This document shows, one piece after another, positions 34,043 to 46,866 of a stretch of 64,000 nucleotides of DNA. The position numbers and the translations under genes were made by a program. The notes beneath the pieces are model-generated. The model did not search any database. It saw nothing but the letters and a program-made list of their open reading frames with translations, and had not been told where the DNA came from. Each line of letters starts with the position of its first letter. The first letter of the stretch is position 1. The stretch comes from Rhizomys pruinosus (lineage: Eukaryota > Chordata > Mammalia > Rodentia > Spalacidae): positions 1,016,141-1,080,140 of the forward strand of contig VZQC01003076.1 in NCBI GenBank assembly GCA_009823505.1, in the 5' to 3' direction.

Positions 34043-35885
34043 AGCTAGAAATAATTGGCCACATTATCCAGCCAAACCATCTTTGGATATATATTCAAAG
34101 GATTCTGTATCATACTACAGAGCTAACTGTTCATCCATGTTCATTGCTGCTCTATTCATAATAGCCTGGAAATGGAAACAGAATAGTTGTCCATCAACTG
34201 AGGAATGGATAATGAAAGCATCATATATTTACACAATGTAATATTAAGTTGCTTAGAAAAATGAAATTTGCAAGCAATTGGATGGAACAGGAAAAAATCA
34301 GCTTGAGTGAGATAACCCTGAACCCAGAAAGACAATATCATATGTTCCCTCACTTAACTGGATGCTAGCTATGGATCCCTAGATATGCCTGTTTCAACTG
34401 GAAAATCCATAAAGGTCAGGAAACCAGTGCCTGGCCATATCAAGGGCTGGAGGTAATGTTTTCTGGGAGGGGAGACTGACAGAATGTTATAAATGATCAA
34501 ATGCAGTGACATCAAGGTGGGGGGAGAGGAATAATGGAGTAGGAAGAGTTAAATACGGTGGGGAATGGGAAGGAAGGGCACAGGAGGGAGAGTGGGGAGG
34601 GATGGCTAACACTGGAGGCTTTAGAAAAAGTCATATGGAAACTTACAACTATAGAAGCTTATTAATGTATATGCATATACATTATAAAATGATTTAAAAG
34701 ACTGTAACTAAAAGGACATTGCCCCTACTGGATACCATAGGTCATCAAAGAAGAAGCCCAGTGCCAGAAACGGGTCACCTCTTTGAAGCTGCTGACCCTC
34801 AAGCAGTACAGGGCACTGCCTCTATTCTTGGTCACCCACAAGAACATGATAGTAAGACCCTGTTACTGGACACCACATACATGAGCTGTAGAGCAAACAA
34901 GGAGAAAGGAAGCTGGTGCTGACTTCAGAGCCTCATCTCTTACTGGCTAGCTTCCATACTGTTAGAAACTGCTATGCATGTGACTAGAAAAAAAACAGTG
35001 GTCTTCAACCTTGCCCAGCTGTAAATCCTGTGAGCTATGACAACTGCCCTGATAGGTACGCCCGCCAGTGCAATGGTGGCAAAAATGTCAGATAGTAACC
35101 TACTATTTTCTGGTTGGATTTAAGGTCTGGAGCCCATACCTGATACTGACATCCGGCCTAGGAATCTGTAGCCAAAAGGTCACAGGCCATAGGGGAGAGG
35201 TTACTACTATTATTCCACTAACTAGGGATAGTACTAAACTGATGACTTATTGCTGTACCAATAAATTGATGTATCTCTCAAGTTCTCACCAGAAAGGCTT
35301 CCTTATGCCACAGATAGTGATGTACCTGGAGACTCACAACTGGCCAACATGCACGGAATAAGAAACTACGGAGTACTTATCCCTGATTAGGACACCTGGA
35401 TCAACGTTCTGCCACCCAAGGCTTGGAGATCATTGAGGAAGAGGCAGCAGGAAGTCTGTAAGAACCAGAGGTGGGGATGATCACAGGGAAGCAGTTCTCT
35501 AGCTCGTCAGTTACTCGTAAGAACCCACAGCAGTGGTGACAGCGTGCACACATCACACATGCGCTCAAGACAGACAATATCCCAGCACAGAAGTGGGAAG
35601 TGGGTAAGACACCCCAACCCCACCTGAGAACCTACCAGCAACTGAAGCTACTGGTTGGGGGAGAACCAGCTTTTTTAAGCATGTGACTCTTGGGGGGTGG
35701 TTAACCAGTCTTCAGTAGACAACCCCACACTGAAGGTCATGTAGGGACACAGGTTTGACCCAAGAGACCTTAATACAGATATAATGTGATGGGGGAGGGT
35801 AGGAAGGAAGGGCAGACAGGGAAAGGGTCTAAAGCTGATCAAACTGTATGCAATTTGTCAAAATTCAAATTTTCCTTAAAAATTC
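34043..35885 (+). mobile_element. L1 3' part: end of ORF2 and 3'UTR
   Basis: Sense L1 ORF2 3' sequence (tgctctattcataatagcct, atcaactgaggaatggataa) with a broken frame. A long 3'UTR follows, with gagctatgacaactgccctg, gtttgacccaagagac and a final G-rich tract and A-rich end near 35870. It continues the inverted segment at 33480-34042. Confidence 0.72.
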
Positions 35886-35899
35886 TACTAACTTTAAAA

Positions 35900-36049
35900 T
35901 CTGGGTATGGTGGTGCATGCCTTTAATCCCAGCACTTGGGAGGCAGAGGCAGGTGGATCTCTCTGAGTTCAAGGCCAGTCTGGTCTACAAAGTGAGTTCC
36001 AGGCCAGCTGGGGCTACAGGGAGACCCTGTCTCAAAAACTCCAGAAAAA
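35900..36049 (+). mobile_element. B1 SINE at the L1 tail
   Basis: ctgggtatggtggtgcatgc to gaccctgtctcaaaaactcc and A-rich end. Imperfect direct repeats flank it (aaattctactaactttaaa before, aaaatccactaatttttaaa after). Confidence 0.93.
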
Positions 36050-36589
36050 TCCACTAATTTTTAAAAAAGAGTATGTTAATTAATGGTATTAATTAATAAT
36101 CTGATTTCACATTAACATGGGATCTCTAAGAAATGACTACATGTTTTTTGGTGTAGTATGAAAAATAGCTAAACAATGGCTACTAAATGGCCTTTCCATT
36201 TCTCCAGGTTTGTACAGTTTGAATTTTCTTTACATATTTCCACTACAGCAACACACAAAATGAATACAAAAGCAGGTCTGAAGGCCCAGTTGTCATCTAT
36301 TTATAAAGTCAGATGAAAAATGATGTCATAGTGCCCAGTGACTGTTTTGGGTAATGCAGTTACTTTTCAAAAATTTATGTTATTTTAGTATATAATAGTT
36401 TTATTACTTCTACATGAATTGATAAGCATATTTTTTAAAGTTTGTCTGTTCTTTCTAATACAGCAAATATCAACAGGCATTGTAACTAAAAATGACTTTG
36501 GACTACTCAGTATTTTCTGAGATTAACCAAAGTGAGGGCAGTCAGTGATGTGGACTCTAAGGAAATCACCTCAGTAACATTTTGGTTCC
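36050..36589. other. Unique intergenic sequence
   Basis: Nothing recognised. Confidence 0.55.
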
Positions 36590-36802
36590 CCTCTCTCCAG
36601 GAGGTCATGCAGGCCAGGCTATCCTCTAAGTCTCTGTGTAGCAGAGGAGGGGATAGCCTTGAACTTCTGATCCTCCTGCTCTACCTCCTAAGTGCTAGGA
36701 TTCCAGTGCACCATCATGCCTGGTTTATGAGGCACTGTGGACTGAAGCTGGGGCTCTCTGTGTGCTAGGCCCACACTATGAGATGGAGGTCCATCCCCAG
36801 CC
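36590..36802 (-). mobile_element. B4-type SINE, diverged
   Basis: Antisense B1-like part (gccttgaacttctgatcctc, cctaagtgctaggattccag) followed by a tRNA-like part (ggactgaagctggggctctc ... ccatccccagccc). Confidence 0.6.
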
Positions 36803-38909
36803 CAGATTTTGATTTTTCATTCAAACTCTCTTAAGAAAATACCAACAGTTTGGACTAATGTGATGTAGGAGCTTGACAGGGCTAGGTGAAAATGGCTCCG
36901 TTGAATATCGGGATCCCTCTGGGGTGGTGTGGGAATCATTAATGGGCTTCACATGGATAGCCAGGAAGTAACCTTCCTGTGAGCAAGTGCCGCTGGTAAA
37001 CTCCTCTGGCCGTTTATTCTCTGAAGGCCGAAATACTCCCAGCACTGGAGCATAAGGTGCTTTGATTTTATGATACCTCAGGATGCAAAAAATTACCTTA
37101 AAGGATGATAATTTAAAGAAAATTTTAGTCTCAAGTTTAATTTGCTTTAATTTTAAAAATATTTTTAGACATTCAATTTAGGGTTTCCTTTTAGAAGTAT
37201 ACTTGTATATGTACTTGTGAGTGTGTGTGTGTGTGTGTGTGTATACAAAGATACATACATACATACAGTACATAAAATGTACCAGCTGGGGTATGGACAT
37301 TATAATAGGAAAATGTTGTAAAACCTTTAGTTGTGGTGGAAACCAGTATTATAATTGCTAAAGCTCACCTGTTACACTTTTCCTTCAACTCTTATTCTTT
37401 GTTTCTCTTCTTCCTTTCCCATGGGGTTCTAGCTCAGTACCTTTATTGTAATTGACTCCCCCCAGGCTCTGTCCACTTTCATTAAACACCAAAATGTCAG
37501 CTAGTTAGCCAAAAGATGTTGCTGAACTCTGCACGGTGCATTGCACACACATATTTAAAGGTACACATACACCAAGGAGCTCTTATGCAGAGCCAGGAAT
37601 GAGTCTCAAGGAACACGGAAGCCCCTCTTCCCTCCTGAGTTTCCTTTTAGCATGCAATCCCTTCAGTTTAAGGCTAGAAAACTGTGAGAGTCCAAAAACC
37701 TATAAACTGACAACAGATCATTTTTACCTTAATGTAAGAAGTCAAGGATCTGCTCAGTAGGGATCTGGAAGGTTGGAGGGCAGAAATTTCAAGGTAGCTC
37801 AGAGGTGGCAATCCCTCCCACAGAGAAGGAGAGCCTGAAGGAAGTGAATAAAGGTCAGAGACAGCAACAGCAGCTTGCTTCTCCAGCAGCCCAGATCCTG
37901 AGATCCAGGAGCAGGGCGTCATGGCAACTGTACTGAGTTTGAATCCCAGTTCCTCTTCTCGCTTCCCAGCTGGGTGACTGGAGGCTCTGATTAATCTCAT
38001 TGAGCATCAGCTTCCTCAAGTAGCAAGCAAGGGAGGACAGTCATAACTGCCTCGCAGGGCTGAGTGAAGATTCAGTGCGAGCAAGTGTGTGACATGCGTG
38101 GAGCATAGAGGGTGTCCAGGAAGTATCTGTTTTCCTTTTCCACATTGGAATGTTTTAGACATTTTGACATGTTATGTTCTGAATGGGCAAATGAAACCAT
38201 CTCTCAGGAAAAAGCCAACATTTTCTAACCTCCTCCCTATATCTTAATCAGTTTATCTATTTTAAACCTTGATATAATAGCTAATGCACACTGTTTCCAA
38301 AAGCTTTCTCCCAGAAGACATGTTGAGAGGAGAAAGAGACTACTCTGTTCTGGTTGCCAGGTCTGTTGTGTCTTCCAGAAATTCCAAGAAGTTAGTGATG
38401 TGTGACCTTCTTCCTTTTCTCCTTTTCTTTTTGTAAAGCATGCTAGCAATCTTCAGGCATGCTGCAACTTTCTAAATGTCACCAGTTTAGCTTCTGAAAC
38501 AGTCAAGAATTAACCCACATGCACATCAATATCTGATGTATACTTTCGAGATGGTTCTGAGAAGCATTTCATCATGACTTTTTCATTCATGTGCTAGTTT
38601 TATTCCTTCTACTCACATTCATTTCTAGAGAGAAACACTCCTTTTGTTGTGACTTTTAATGAAAATCCAGAGTAATTGCCACATATTTTGATTTTTTTCC
38701 TGGCACTTTTTGCTCGTCGGAGTGTTTAACATGTAAAACATCCTATAATATTGTTTCTTTTAAAAGGGGAAGGGTATTGTAAATATAGACAAATACACAT
38801 GGCTAGAGAGGTCATAGATCTTAGAGAAAACCCCAAGACTTTCACATGCCTAGACTAATATAATTTCTTACTAAGTGCAAAATATAAATACTCATGTTTA
38901 CAGTCAAGA
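36803..38909. other. Unique intergenic sequence with a small GT/ATAC repeat
   Basis: (GT)n at 37221-37242 followed by acatacatac. The rest shows no recognised gene. Open frames such as 37674-38000 on the minus strand look like chance. Confidence 0.55.
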
Positions 38910-39700
38910 AGTCCCATCAAGGAGACTTCTTTTGTACCAGACGGAGACGACTACAGCATATCACAAATGGTCACACAAAATTCACAAATTGTCTGTGAAT
39001 TTCTCAAGCCTAAGTGGCACATCGACAGGACGGTGATGAATCTGTCAACTCATACTATGAAGCTCCCTCATGAAAAAAAAGGGCCAGGAACACAAAAGGG
39101 CACAAATTGCCAAAGTGTGGGGATCTGGAATCTGCAAGGGCGAGTCCTTGGACAGGACTCCTATGTTAAGCTTCACTCACCCAGAGCTCAGGCACCATTG
39201 CGGAAGAGGGGGTGGGAAGAGTATAAGAGTCAGGGAAGAGGTGCATGACCATATGGATACAGAATCACATGAGCTCCAAGGACCCTGCTCATATGACCCT
39301 ACAGTGGTGCTGTCAGCATGAACAAGACCCGTGCAAACATAAGTAGACAAAACCCAGCAGAGAACTGTGGAAATGGCCAGCAGATCCATCTTAACAGAAG
39401 AACTATTGGCAGCTGATTACTGCTGGGTGAGGAAGAGCTGATCTTCTTAAAGCAAGGGACCCTGCATAGGCTGACTAGACTCAGTGGATGAACTTGCACT
39501 GAGAAACATCTAGGGATGCTAACTTGACACATGGGCCTTTGAGCAAATGAGAGAGTGTGTGAACTCCAGTGGTCGGGGGGAGGGGGGAGTCACTGTGGAA
39601 GGGTACAAAGAAGATTAAGATTGAGTGGAATTCTAAGATTGATTTAGATGTTCTGTATGAAATACACCAAAAAAATCAATTTAAAAATAGAATAAAAAAT
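38910..39700 (+). mobile_element. L1 3'UTR, sense
   Basis: Contains blocks in the order I remember for rodent L1 3'UTRs: actatgaagctccctcatg, gcaagggcgagtccttggac, cagagctcaggcaccattgc. A G-rich tract follows (gtcggggggaggggggagtc, about 39573-39592), then an A-rich end. Confidence 0.6.
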
Positions 39701-39705
39701 TAAAT

Positions 39706-39915
39706 AGAAGGATTGGAGAGATGCCTGAGCAATTAAGAGCATGGCGTTTTATAGAAGACCAGAGTTCAGTTCCCAGCACCCACGTTGGACAGTACTCTGG
39801 GATGTGCTGGTCTCTGGGAGTTACAAGCATGTGCCACTCTGGGTTTTACTTGGGTTCTGGTAACTGAACTTGGGTCCTCGTGCTTGAACACATAGCACTT
39901 CATTGACATGGTCCT
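39706..39915. mobile_element. Composite SINE fragment
   Basis: A truncated B2/B3-type head in sense (attggagagatgcctgagca, cagttcccagcacccacg) runs into an antisense tRNA/B1-like piece (acttgggtcctcgtgcttga). Old and rearranged. Confidence 0.5.
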
Positions 39916-41479
39916 TACATCAGTGCTGGTGAAAGGATGTCTCTAACAAGTAGCTCCTTGTTGCTGATGCTGAGACTCAGGATAGCTCATCTGTTTCACA
40001 CTACATCCTTCCTTCCTTAGCAATGATCGGAGGGAAATGCAGGCACGACAGGCAGATGAAGGCCTCTGTCGTGTTCCGGGGAAGGCTTGGCCACCTGGAC
40101 GCAGTGCCAGTGTGGGCAGTCCTTTGCTCTTCTTTCTACTGCAGGTGTCTGTTTTAGACTCTCTGCTCAGAGCTCCAGTGTGGCTGAACCCCATGAAGCA
40201 TTTCTAACCCAATGTTTTTGTTTGCTTGTTTTCTCTTTGTACGAGTTGTGTGTTTAATCCATAAAAAGTAGGTTTGGAACCCCTGAGGTGGTTATTCAAA
40301 GCATAGTGGCGTCTAGCTGCATTCGCAAGCCTTTCCTCACTCCTCCTGCCTTCTGAGTGCAAGGTGCCCCACAAATAACCATCAGTCACATCACATCATT
40401 GGCGTATTTTCCCACATTTTTTTCTTCTTTAAGGTGAACAAAAATGATGAGCTGGCTAAGGCCATAATCGCTGTGGTTCAGTGTTTGGCCTCCTGCAAAG
40501 GCTTATGGTAGCAACAGACTTTTGTTAGATGTCACTGCGCAGATACCAGATGCAGCGCCCTTGCCTGTCACCTTCTCAGTCCTGAAAAAATAACTTTGTG
40601 TTGTTCAGGAGGTCACTCAAATGATTGAAGTGGAATTCTACCTGTTCCTCAAAGTAGAGTGTCTGCCAAGCTGCTGCTGAGACTGCTCAGCACTCCTAGC
40701 TCTTTCTGGGTGTAAAAAGCTCATGGTAAGGACACCAAGGTAAACGCAAGCCTAGAATGAAAGCTTAGCAGCTTCCTGTTTCTCTGAAGTCAGGCACGAA
40801 TTAAGGCTGTGCAAAACAAGGCTCAACAAACACATTCCCCTTTTCCAGCTGTTTTTACTTTTTATTTTTTCAAACCAGAAGAGAGAGGCCCTGAAAAGTA
40901 GATCAGAAACACAAGGAGCTGAAAACTTTACAGTGATCAAGCCACATAGTTTCATAAGTGATAACATAAAGGTTTTTAAAACATTAGCTGTAATTTGCAC
41001 TAGGTGTCACAACCCAGTGAACCATTCAGAGTGAACCAGCTCACTGAACCGGACTGAACTGAGCAGATGGAATTCCACCCCTCCCATGCTTGAAAGGCTT
41101 TGTGAACAATACCAGTCTTCTTTTAAGTCCCCCCTCAGAGCCCATTACCTCGCCCAGGCAGGCAGTGGGGGGCTCTCAGCTGCAGTGGGCCCCTCCACCC
41201 TTTGTGCACTGGTCAGGTGCCATTGTTCAGACACAGAGGCAGCCTGTCCTGAAATGGGTGGGGCCACCCTCGTCATTTGCAAAGTCTGGCCTTTTCTGTT
41301 TGTTCCCACATGTGTGTTAGACGTTCGAAGGCTTTGCTCTCATTTTCTCTTTCTCTGAGTTGTAATTCACTTTCATCTACCAGATAGATCTTGAAAGACT
41401 TTTGCTTTGTTTTGGAAAGAAGCTTGAACAGCATGGGTGACTGTTACTCTGTCCATTTTCAGGTTGCTATTTAATTTTC
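39916..41479. other. Unique intergenic sequence
   Basis: No recognised gene or repeat. Confidence 0.55.
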
Positions 41480-41526
41480 TTTTTTTTTTTTTTTTTTGTT
41501 TTTTTTTTTTTTTTTTTTTTTTTTTT
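41480..41526. repeat. Interrupted poly-T run
   Basis: Nearly pure T for 47 bp with one G. No SINE body adjoins it. Confidence 0.9.
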
Positions 41527-42836
41527 CAGAAGACACAAATGAATGTCAGACTACGAAACTAGCACTTTCCCTTCTTTCCTGGCTTCTGAAATCCAGACAG
41601 TTTCGAGACAGTCTAGCTTACAGAAGACAACTGGTGTTCGTTATTTACCTGTTTTTAGAAGTGATAAAGGTGACCAGGGTTCAAAAAAACCATTTGTAAG
41701 CAACTCATTAAGCCTTACTCAGTTCACTCACTAACTCAGTGACTGATGAAGGCCAATATTCGGCATTGTACAGGACACTGTGTGAGCCCAAGTTTTTTTA
41801 CTCTGCTTTTACAGAGACTGGAAGTTAGTAGAGGAATTGCGGACACAGGTGACTATACCTTTGACTGTACATGGCCTCTGAGTGGTTGGTTCTTTGCTCT
41901 CCATCCTCTCTACTGCTTGCCTTCCTCTTTTGACTCATGACATGGTCTGCTGACATGGAATCAACATGTTACTGTTTTCACTTTGGGGCCTTCGTATACA
42001 TAGGCTTATTTTCAAGAGTTGTGTGGTAGGAAGCTTCAAGCTGATTTTGAGTCTTCAAAAAATCAGGCTACTTCTTCAAAGCCTGGGAGACAATAAACTA
42101 CACAAAAAGCCAGAGAGGCGGGTACTAGGAGCTGTTGGTTCAACACAAAAGGTCCAGGCAGGTGGATCATTGATTAATCCCAGAGAGGTCTGCTGAGGCA
42201 TAGATTAGCAAGGAAGGAGCCCAGGATCCAGGGAGACAGGCATCAAGGATCAGATTACTGTGGTTAGGATTCTGGAACACAGGGTCACTGGGTGTAAAAG
42301 AGTTTTTTGCAACATGCTGTCATGAGTCCAAGTCAACCTCCCCACCCCCACCCCTCCCCCTGCTTGAAATAGGAGATTAGGAGCCGTTTACAAGCTCCAA
42401 ATCCTAAGCACAGAATGTGAACAGAATGCACGAGTTTGATGTTTTGAGGTCCTCTAGCTCTTAGCAGGCCTTTCAGCAAACTCTGCCCTAAGGGAGGAGG
42501 TGGGGTGCGTGCCTCTCTCAGTGCACACAAAGGGACAGCTGGCAGACTAGGTCGGGAATCTGACAGAGCTGGGTATTTGAAGACACTACTAAAATGTAGT
42601 ATTTGGAAGCTGTCTATGAATCTACACTTCTGAGTTTGTACATTCCTAAGGGATTAGCTAACTTGTCCCTTTACAATCCGGGTGAAAAATACAATACTGG
42701 AGCCCAGTCTTAAAGCACTTCCAGATTTGAGTCTGAGTTCATGTTATGGTGCTTTTTAGCTGTATGAACTTATGTAAGGTGTTTAACCTCTCAAAGACAT
42801 GATTTCTGCAAGAAGAAAGTGGAGACAGTAGCTATT
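41527..42836. other. Unique intergenic sequence
   Basis: No recognised gene or repeat apart from a short C-rich stretch near 42340-42361. Confidence 0.55.
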
Positions 42837-42852
42837 TTAAAGTGCAACATAT

Positions 42853-43103
42853 GGGGCTGGAGAGATGGCCTAGCGGTTAGGAGTGCCGACCGCTCTTGCA
42901 GAGGACCTGGGTTCAATCCCCAGCACCCGCATGGCCGCTGAGAACCGTCTATAACTCCAATTCCAGGAGAACTCTACGTCCAGAGGAATCTGACACCCTC
43001 TTCTGACCTCCTCAGCATTGCACGACACGGGTGCACAAACCTACATGCAGACAGTACATTCATACACATGGAAAAAATATAAATAAAATTAAAAATAAAA
43101 AAA
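42853..43103 (+). mobile_element. B3-like SINE with 16-bp perfect target-site duplication
   Basis: gggctggagagatggcctag to an A-rich tail, with the duplicated internal box (one copy altered to actctacgtccag). Direct repeat ttaaagtgcaacatat at 42837-42852 and 43104-43119. Confidence 0.96.
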
Positions 43104-43271
43104 TTAAAGTGCAACATATTCAGCACTTGAAAATGGTAGATGTGAAATTATTAGTTGGAGAATTGTTATCATAATGCTCATTATAAAACCTACATTTCTT
43201 CTCTCATTTAAAGGGCCTTATCTAAAAAAGTCCTTCCCTTTGAGAATTCAGAGTCCTCCCCCCTCCCCCAT

Positions 43272-43273
<2 letters not shown>

Positions 43274-43312
<39 letters not shown>
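43274..43312. repeat. (TA)n microsatellite
   Basis: About 19 TA units directly before the tail of an antisense SINE. Confidence 0.96.
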
Positions 43313-43314
<2 letters not shown>

Positions 43315-43318
<4 letters not shown>

Positions 43319-43528
43319 TTTTGTTTATTTTTATTTTATGTGTATTCCCTGCATGTGTGTTAGTGTATTCATGTCATGCAATGCCCATGGAGGTCAGAAG
43401 AGGGTGTTGGATACCATGGAACTGAGTTGCCTTGGGTTATTAGCCACCATTGGGCTACTGGGAACCAAATCCTGGTTCTCTGCAAGAGCAGCTGGTTCTC
43501 TTAACCACTGAGCCACCATGGTAGCCCC
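43315..43528 (-). mobile_element. Older B3-like SINE
   Basis: Antisense, with catgcaatgcccatggaggt, cagaagagggtgttgg and ttaaccactgagccaccatg. Diverged. Confidence 0.88.
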
Positions 43529-43774
43529 TTGTTGATACATCCTTAAGACCAGGTCACTCAATCTATTTTGTTTCTTTGTTTTACTTAGTAGGCCTGATGG
43601 GCAGCAACAACAATCTCACCAGAAAATATACTTAAACTTCTTATAAGAAAATGTTTAGCTTGTACTCAGAGGAGTCTATCTATCTTGTAAGCATTGTTCA
43701 AATAGCAGGAGAACAAATGTCCAGGGATAGAAAATTCTAGGTCTTTATCTTGTTCAAAGTAAGACTCCCTGCTT

Positions 43775-44410
43775 TCCATAGTGGAAAGCAGTGTGGAGAA
43801 CCCTTGGAAGACTTGGAATGAACTTGCCACCCGACCCAGCCATACCACTCCTGGGCATGTACCCTCAAGACTTACGCCACCACAGAGATACATGCACGGC
43901 CATGTTTATTGCAGCTCTCTTCACAATAGCAAGGAGCTGGAACCAACCTAAATGCCCCTCAACTGACGAGTGGATAGAGAAAATGTGGTACATCTACACA
44001 ATGGAGTTCTATGCAGCAGTAAAGAAAGACGACATCACGAGTTTTGCAGGAAAATGGCTGGAGCTAGAGGACATCATGCTGAGTGAAGTAACACAGTCCC
44101 AGAAAAACAAACGACGAATGGTATCCCTCATCTTTGGATGCTAGTGCCAATTACCCAGTTGTAAGTATTTCTTGTGTAGGGCCCCCTGAGCTTTTGTACA
44201 AAGCAGTTGGGCATAATGCATTTTGGAAACAACAACAACAACAGAAAATACTGCATCAAAGAACTGACTGAAACAGTGAACTTCTGCTCAAAACAGTCAA
44301 CTTCGCCATGGAAAATATTGAGAAAGACTAAGAGATGAAAAGCATGTTTGGCAGAATGCATGAGCTCTGGCGGGGTGGGGGAATAAATAAATTTATGTGG
44401 AAAAAAAAAT
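43775..44410 (+). mobile_element. 5'-truncated L1: ORF2 3' end, 3'UTR and A-tail
   Basis: The frame 43791-44144 encodes 117 residues that match the C-terminal end of L1 ORF2p in style and order (PAIPLLGMYPQ early, MWYIYTMEFYAAVKKD in the middle, stop TAG at 44142-44144). The ORF2 protein is a reverse transcriptase/endonuclease, but only its last part is here. A 3'UTR of about 260 bp and an A-run near 44401-44409 follow. Its intact frame suggests a young insertion. It is dead on arrival because of 5' truncation. Confidence 0.85.
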
Positions 44411-45063
44411 TATTCAAAATCCAAATATAATTAGTGAAAATGATCAACATATAGATGTTAATCGAACCAGAGAATATTCTTTTAAGTATCATGCAATAAG
44501 TGATTAATTAAAATCATTGTCAACCTCAGAGTAACATTGGTTAAGAGGATTGAAGACACAGAACAGAATTATAAAACAAGTTCCCTGAAAGGCTGGGATA
44601 CATATGAAAATTCTAAGCAGAAAGCATAAATGGAGGACATCAATTTTCACTGTTTGACCTTAGAGAAGATCATTATCTTTGTATGATCAAAGTTGGAAAG
44701 AGCAAGAAAAGACATTTACCTTGAGAGGTGGATCCAAATAGCAACATTGTAAACCGAGCCAGCACTTCTAAGAAGCAAAACACAAATAAACACAGATTAA
44801 ATAAATAAAAAAGAAGAAAAGTCACTTCTAAGAATTTTTATAAAATATACAAGAACCAATGAGTAAGACTGTTATTAATCAATTTGCTTACTTCGACCAC
44901 TGTGCTGGATAGCTTCAGTTGTCAACTTGACATACCCGGGTAGAAGGAAAAAAAAAAAACAAAAAAAAAAAACTAAGACTCATTAAAGAATAAAACTATT
45001 ACATTGTGATTACCCTCAAACCATAAAAAGTAAGCTCCTATCTTTCTGACTTATTGGATAACT
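44411..45063. other. Mostly unique sequence with A-runs
   Basis: Near 44900-44940 the block ttgtcaacttgacatacc resembles the end of a common rodent dispersed repeat. Otherwise nothing recognised. Confidence 0.45.
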
Positions 45064-45195
45064 GTGATTCCAGTTGCGGGGGAGTCTGACACCCTCTTCT
45101 GACCTCTGTTGGCAATTGCATGACACAGGTGCACTTACGTACATGCAGGCAATAAATACACTCATACAAATAAAGAAAAGTAAAAAATAAAACAG
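45064..45195 (+). mobile_element. 5'-truncated B3-like SINE
   Basis: Only the 3' half: tctgacaccctcttctgacc, tgacacaggtgcac, acatgcaggcaataa and A-rich tail. Confidence 0.8.
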
Positions 45196-45204
45196 ATGCT
45201 CACA

Positions 45205-45500
45205 GGGCTGGGGAGGTGACTCAGTGGGTAGAGTGCTTGTGGCAGAAGCATTAAGTCCCCACTGACTCTACATAAAAACTGTGGTGGCCCAGGCACACAC
45301 CTGTAACAGCAGCTTTAGGGGAGGGAGGAAGCTCATTGGCCAGCTGCTCTAGCCATCGATGACCTTCAGATTCAGCCAGAGACAATTCTTTTGAAAATAA
45401 AACCAGTTGGATTGAAGACACCTGATGTTAACCTCTGGCCTCCAGGAGCACTCACAGATATATGCACAGGCACCAAGTAGACACACTTCATGCTAACATA
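45205..45500 (+). mobile_element. B4/RSINE-type SINE
   Basis: tRNA-like head gggctggggaggtgactcag, a B1-like middle (cctgtaacagcagctttagg) and the tail block cctctggcctccaggagcac. Diverged. Confidence 0.6.
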
Positions 45501-46054
45501 GGTATGTTATATACCAAACATTTACCACCGACACACAAAAATAGATGTTCAACCATGGGCTTGTTATGAACATATTTTGACTTAATTACTATTATCACTA
45601 GTTATTTGAGCTACCACTGAAAAAGTAGCAATAGGGGAACAACTGGGGCAGAAGCTGATGTCATCACAAAGTCTCAATTCTTTCCCTCTTCACATTAGCC
45701 TTCTATAATACTTTACCAAAATCTAAAATAACATCAATAGAACAATGCCATCCTACTTTCTGGCCTGGGCCTTGAGAGATCTTTTTGAATGGACTTTCCC
45801 GTCTCTCTACCACGCAGCCTGCGTTCTCGTGTTTGCCCCTCACTCTCCCTGCCTGACCTCCAGCAGTGCTCTTTAGTTCTCCAGAGCCATTTCTGAATTC
45901 CAGCCCAGTGCTGGTCATGTGTCAGTTTCACCTGGATTATAGGACAACCCTGATCCTGGAAGACAAAGAAAGATGGTCCCAAAAGGTACCACCATCGGTC
46001 TGCGGATGGTTTCATGGTGAAGGTAAATTCTTCTGTGTGGCTGTTACTAAGCTT
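45501..46054. other. Unique intergenic sequence
   Basis: Nothing recognised. Confidence 0.5.
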
Positions 46055-46067
46055 AGCTTAGAATTTT

Positions 46068-46294
46068 TTTTATTAATTAATTAATTTATTTATTATGTGT
46101 ATGAATGTATTGTCTGCATGTAGGTTTGTGCACCCATGTCATGCAATGCTGCGGAGGTCAGAAGAGGGTGTCGGATTCTCCTGGAATTGGTGTTACAGAC
46201 GGTTCTCAGTGGCCATGTGGGTGTTGGGGATCGAACCCGGGTCCTCTGCAAGAGCAGTCAGCTCTCTTAACCACTAGGCCATCTCTCCAACCCC
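46068..46294 (-). mobile_element. B3-like SINE next to a minisatellite
   Basis: Antisense copy ending ctctccaacccc. Direct repeat agcttagaatttt at 46055-46067 and 46295-46307. The minisatellite begins about 10 bp further right. Confidence 0.94.
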
Positions 46295-46316
46295 AGCTTA
46301 GAATTTTAAACAGAGG

Positions 46317-46866
46317 CCATGAGACAACACATGCTCTGACATGTCCCATGAACACATCTCCAGGACAACACATGCTCTGACATGTCCCATGAGCACATCC
46401 CCAGGACAACATGTGCTGTGACATGTCCCATGAACACATCCCCATCCCCAGGACAACACGTGCTCTGACATGTACCATGAGCACATCCCCAGGATAACAT
46501 GTGCTCTGACATGTCCCATGAGCACATCCCCAGGACAACACGTGTTCTGACATGTCCCATGAGCACATTCCCAGGATAACATGTGCTCTGACATGTCCCA
46601 TGAGCACATCCCCAGGACAACATGTGCTGTGACATGTCCCATGAGCACATCCCCATCCCCAGGACAACATGTGCTCTGACATGTCCCATGAGCACATCCC
46701 CAGGACAACATGTGCTCTGACATGTCCCATGAGCACATCCCCAGGACAACACATGCTCTGACATGTCCCATGAGCACATACCCAGGACAACACATGCTCT
46801 GACATGTCCCATGAGCACATCCCCAGGACAACACGTGCTCTGACATGTCCTGTGAGCACATCCTCA
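46317..46866. repeat. Minisatellite, 41-bp unit, about 13 copies
   Basis: The motif gacatgtcccatgagcacat recurs about every 41 bp, alternating with ccccaggacaac and atgtgctct. Two units have a 6-bp extra ccatcc. Copies are roughly 90% alike or better. All three minus-strand frames are open because neither the unit nor its shifts contain a stop, so the 170-248-codon frames there are a by-product of the repeat. Confidence 0.97.
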
